Assembly: GCA_027080545.1 (NCBI GenBank) | Contig: JALWRV010000194.1 | Span: 1 to 6,445, forward strand | DNA length: 6,445 bases | Direction: 5' to 3' | DNA from: Parvularculaceae bacterium | GTDB lineage: Bacteria; Pseudomonadota; Alphaproteobacteria; Caulobacterales; Parvularculaceae | Part shown: in pieces, positions 6,262-6,445 of the stretch | Layout of the letters: every line of letters starts with the position of its first letter | Position numbering within the stretch: position 1 is the stretch's first letter | The notes under the pieces: generated by a model | The model's database searches: none | The model's input: only the letters and a program-made list of their open reading frames with translations | Told to the model about the DNA's origin: nothing | Program-made: the position numbers and the translations under genes

Positions 6262-6445
6262 CTAAACGTCGAAGCTGACCCCTTGTGCCAAGGGCAGCTC
6301 GCTCGACCAATTTATGGTGTTGGTTTGTCGGCGCATATAGGCCTTCCACGCATCAGACCCAGATTCGCGCCCGCCGCCGGTTTCTTTTTCACCCCCAAAG
6401 GCACCGCCTATTTCTGCCCCGGACGAGCCAATATTGACATTGGCA
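6262..6445 (-). CDS. ALDH family 7 aldehyde dehydrogenase, C-terminal fragment (probable alpha-aminoadipate semialdehyde dehydrogenase)
   Basis: Only the last 60 codons and a TAG stop are visible; the start lies beyond the right edge. The visible protein contains NIGSSGAEIGGAFGGEKETG, then GGRESGSDAWKAYMRRQTNT and a final ELPLAQGVSFDV. This closely matches the C-terminus of ALDH7-type enzymes (human ALDH7A1/antiquitin, bacterial piperideine-6-carboxylate dehydrogenases), including the AEIGGAFGGEK substrate-pocket/loop region and the ESGSDAWK motif. In bacteria these NAD(P)+-dependent enzymes oxidise alpha-aminoadipate semialdehyde in lysine degradation. The catalytic cysteine and the Rossmann domain are not in view. 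The gene converges on the PLP enzyme with 76 nt between stops. Parts of this coding end recur as reverse complements in that gap. Family is well supported; substrate is inferred. Confidence 0.92.
   Translation of the reverse strand, partial: ANVNIGSSGAEIGGAFGGEKETGGGRESGSDAWKAYMRRQTNTINWSSELPLAQGVSFDV
6312..6358 (-). repeat. ALDH7 coding partners of the intergenic inverted repeats
   Basis: Within the ALDH7 sense strand, GTCTGATGCGTGG (6358-6346, coding around Gly-Ser-Asp-Ala-Trp) and ACAAACCAACACCATAA (6328-6312, coding around Gln-Thr-Asn-Thr-Ile) are each complementary to the downstream tract at 6200-6234. The protein sequence here is the conserved family sequence, so the coding copies look original and the gap copies derived or coincidental. 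Confidence 0.7.

Overview
The window reads as ordinary chromosomal DNA of a Gram-negative bacterium, probably an alphaproteobacterium. This is judged from the overall resemblance of the AMP nucleosidase, the cystathionine gamma-synthase-family enzyme and the ALDH7-type dehydrogenase, and from a lipoprotein carrying a short Cys-Met...Leu motif that I recall from that class. The taxonomic call is recollection, not a computed placement. No tRNA, rRNA, CRISPR array, IS element, phage gene or toxin-antitoxin pair is visible.

Layout. Positions 1-4734 hold five genes, all on the minus strand. In order of transcription (right to left) they are: a 72-residue hypothetical protein (4734-4516), AMP nucleosidase amn (4421-2898), a small probable lipoprotein (2855-2532), a cytoplasmic-looking serine hydrolase of the beta-lactamase/esterase family (2519-1392), and the DNA helicase recQ (1347 to the left edge, C-terminus cut off). 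The gaps are 94, 42, 12 and 44 bases. The lipoprotein and hydrolase are the most tightly linked pair, because the hydrolase ribosome binding site overlaps the lipoprotein stop codon. A weak terminator-like hairpin follows amn. From 4735 to 4898 lies a divergent intergenic region. The plus strand then carries a PLP-dependent enzyme of the cystathionine gamma-synthase family (4899-6185). It converges on the 3' end of an ALDH family 7 aldehyde dehydrogenase (minus strand, 6445-6262, only the C-terminal 60 residues visible), probably the lysine-catabolic semialdehyde dehydrogenase.

How the genes work together. They do not form one pathway. Amn cleaves AMP, RecQ unwinds DNA, the PLP enzyme belongs to sulfur amino-acid metabolism, and the ALDH7 protein probably belongs to lysine degradation. 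Co-orientation of amn, the lipoprotein, the hydrolase and recQ may reflect only a co-directional housekeeping run.

The most unusual signal is in the short convergent gap at 6186-6261. Two segments there are reverse complements of two segments of the adjacent ALDH7 coding end (13 bp exact, and 17 bp with one 5-nt bulge). They lie in an order that a simple inversion cannot explain, and they overlap the probable ALDH7 terminator. I found no evidence for a new multi-gene system.
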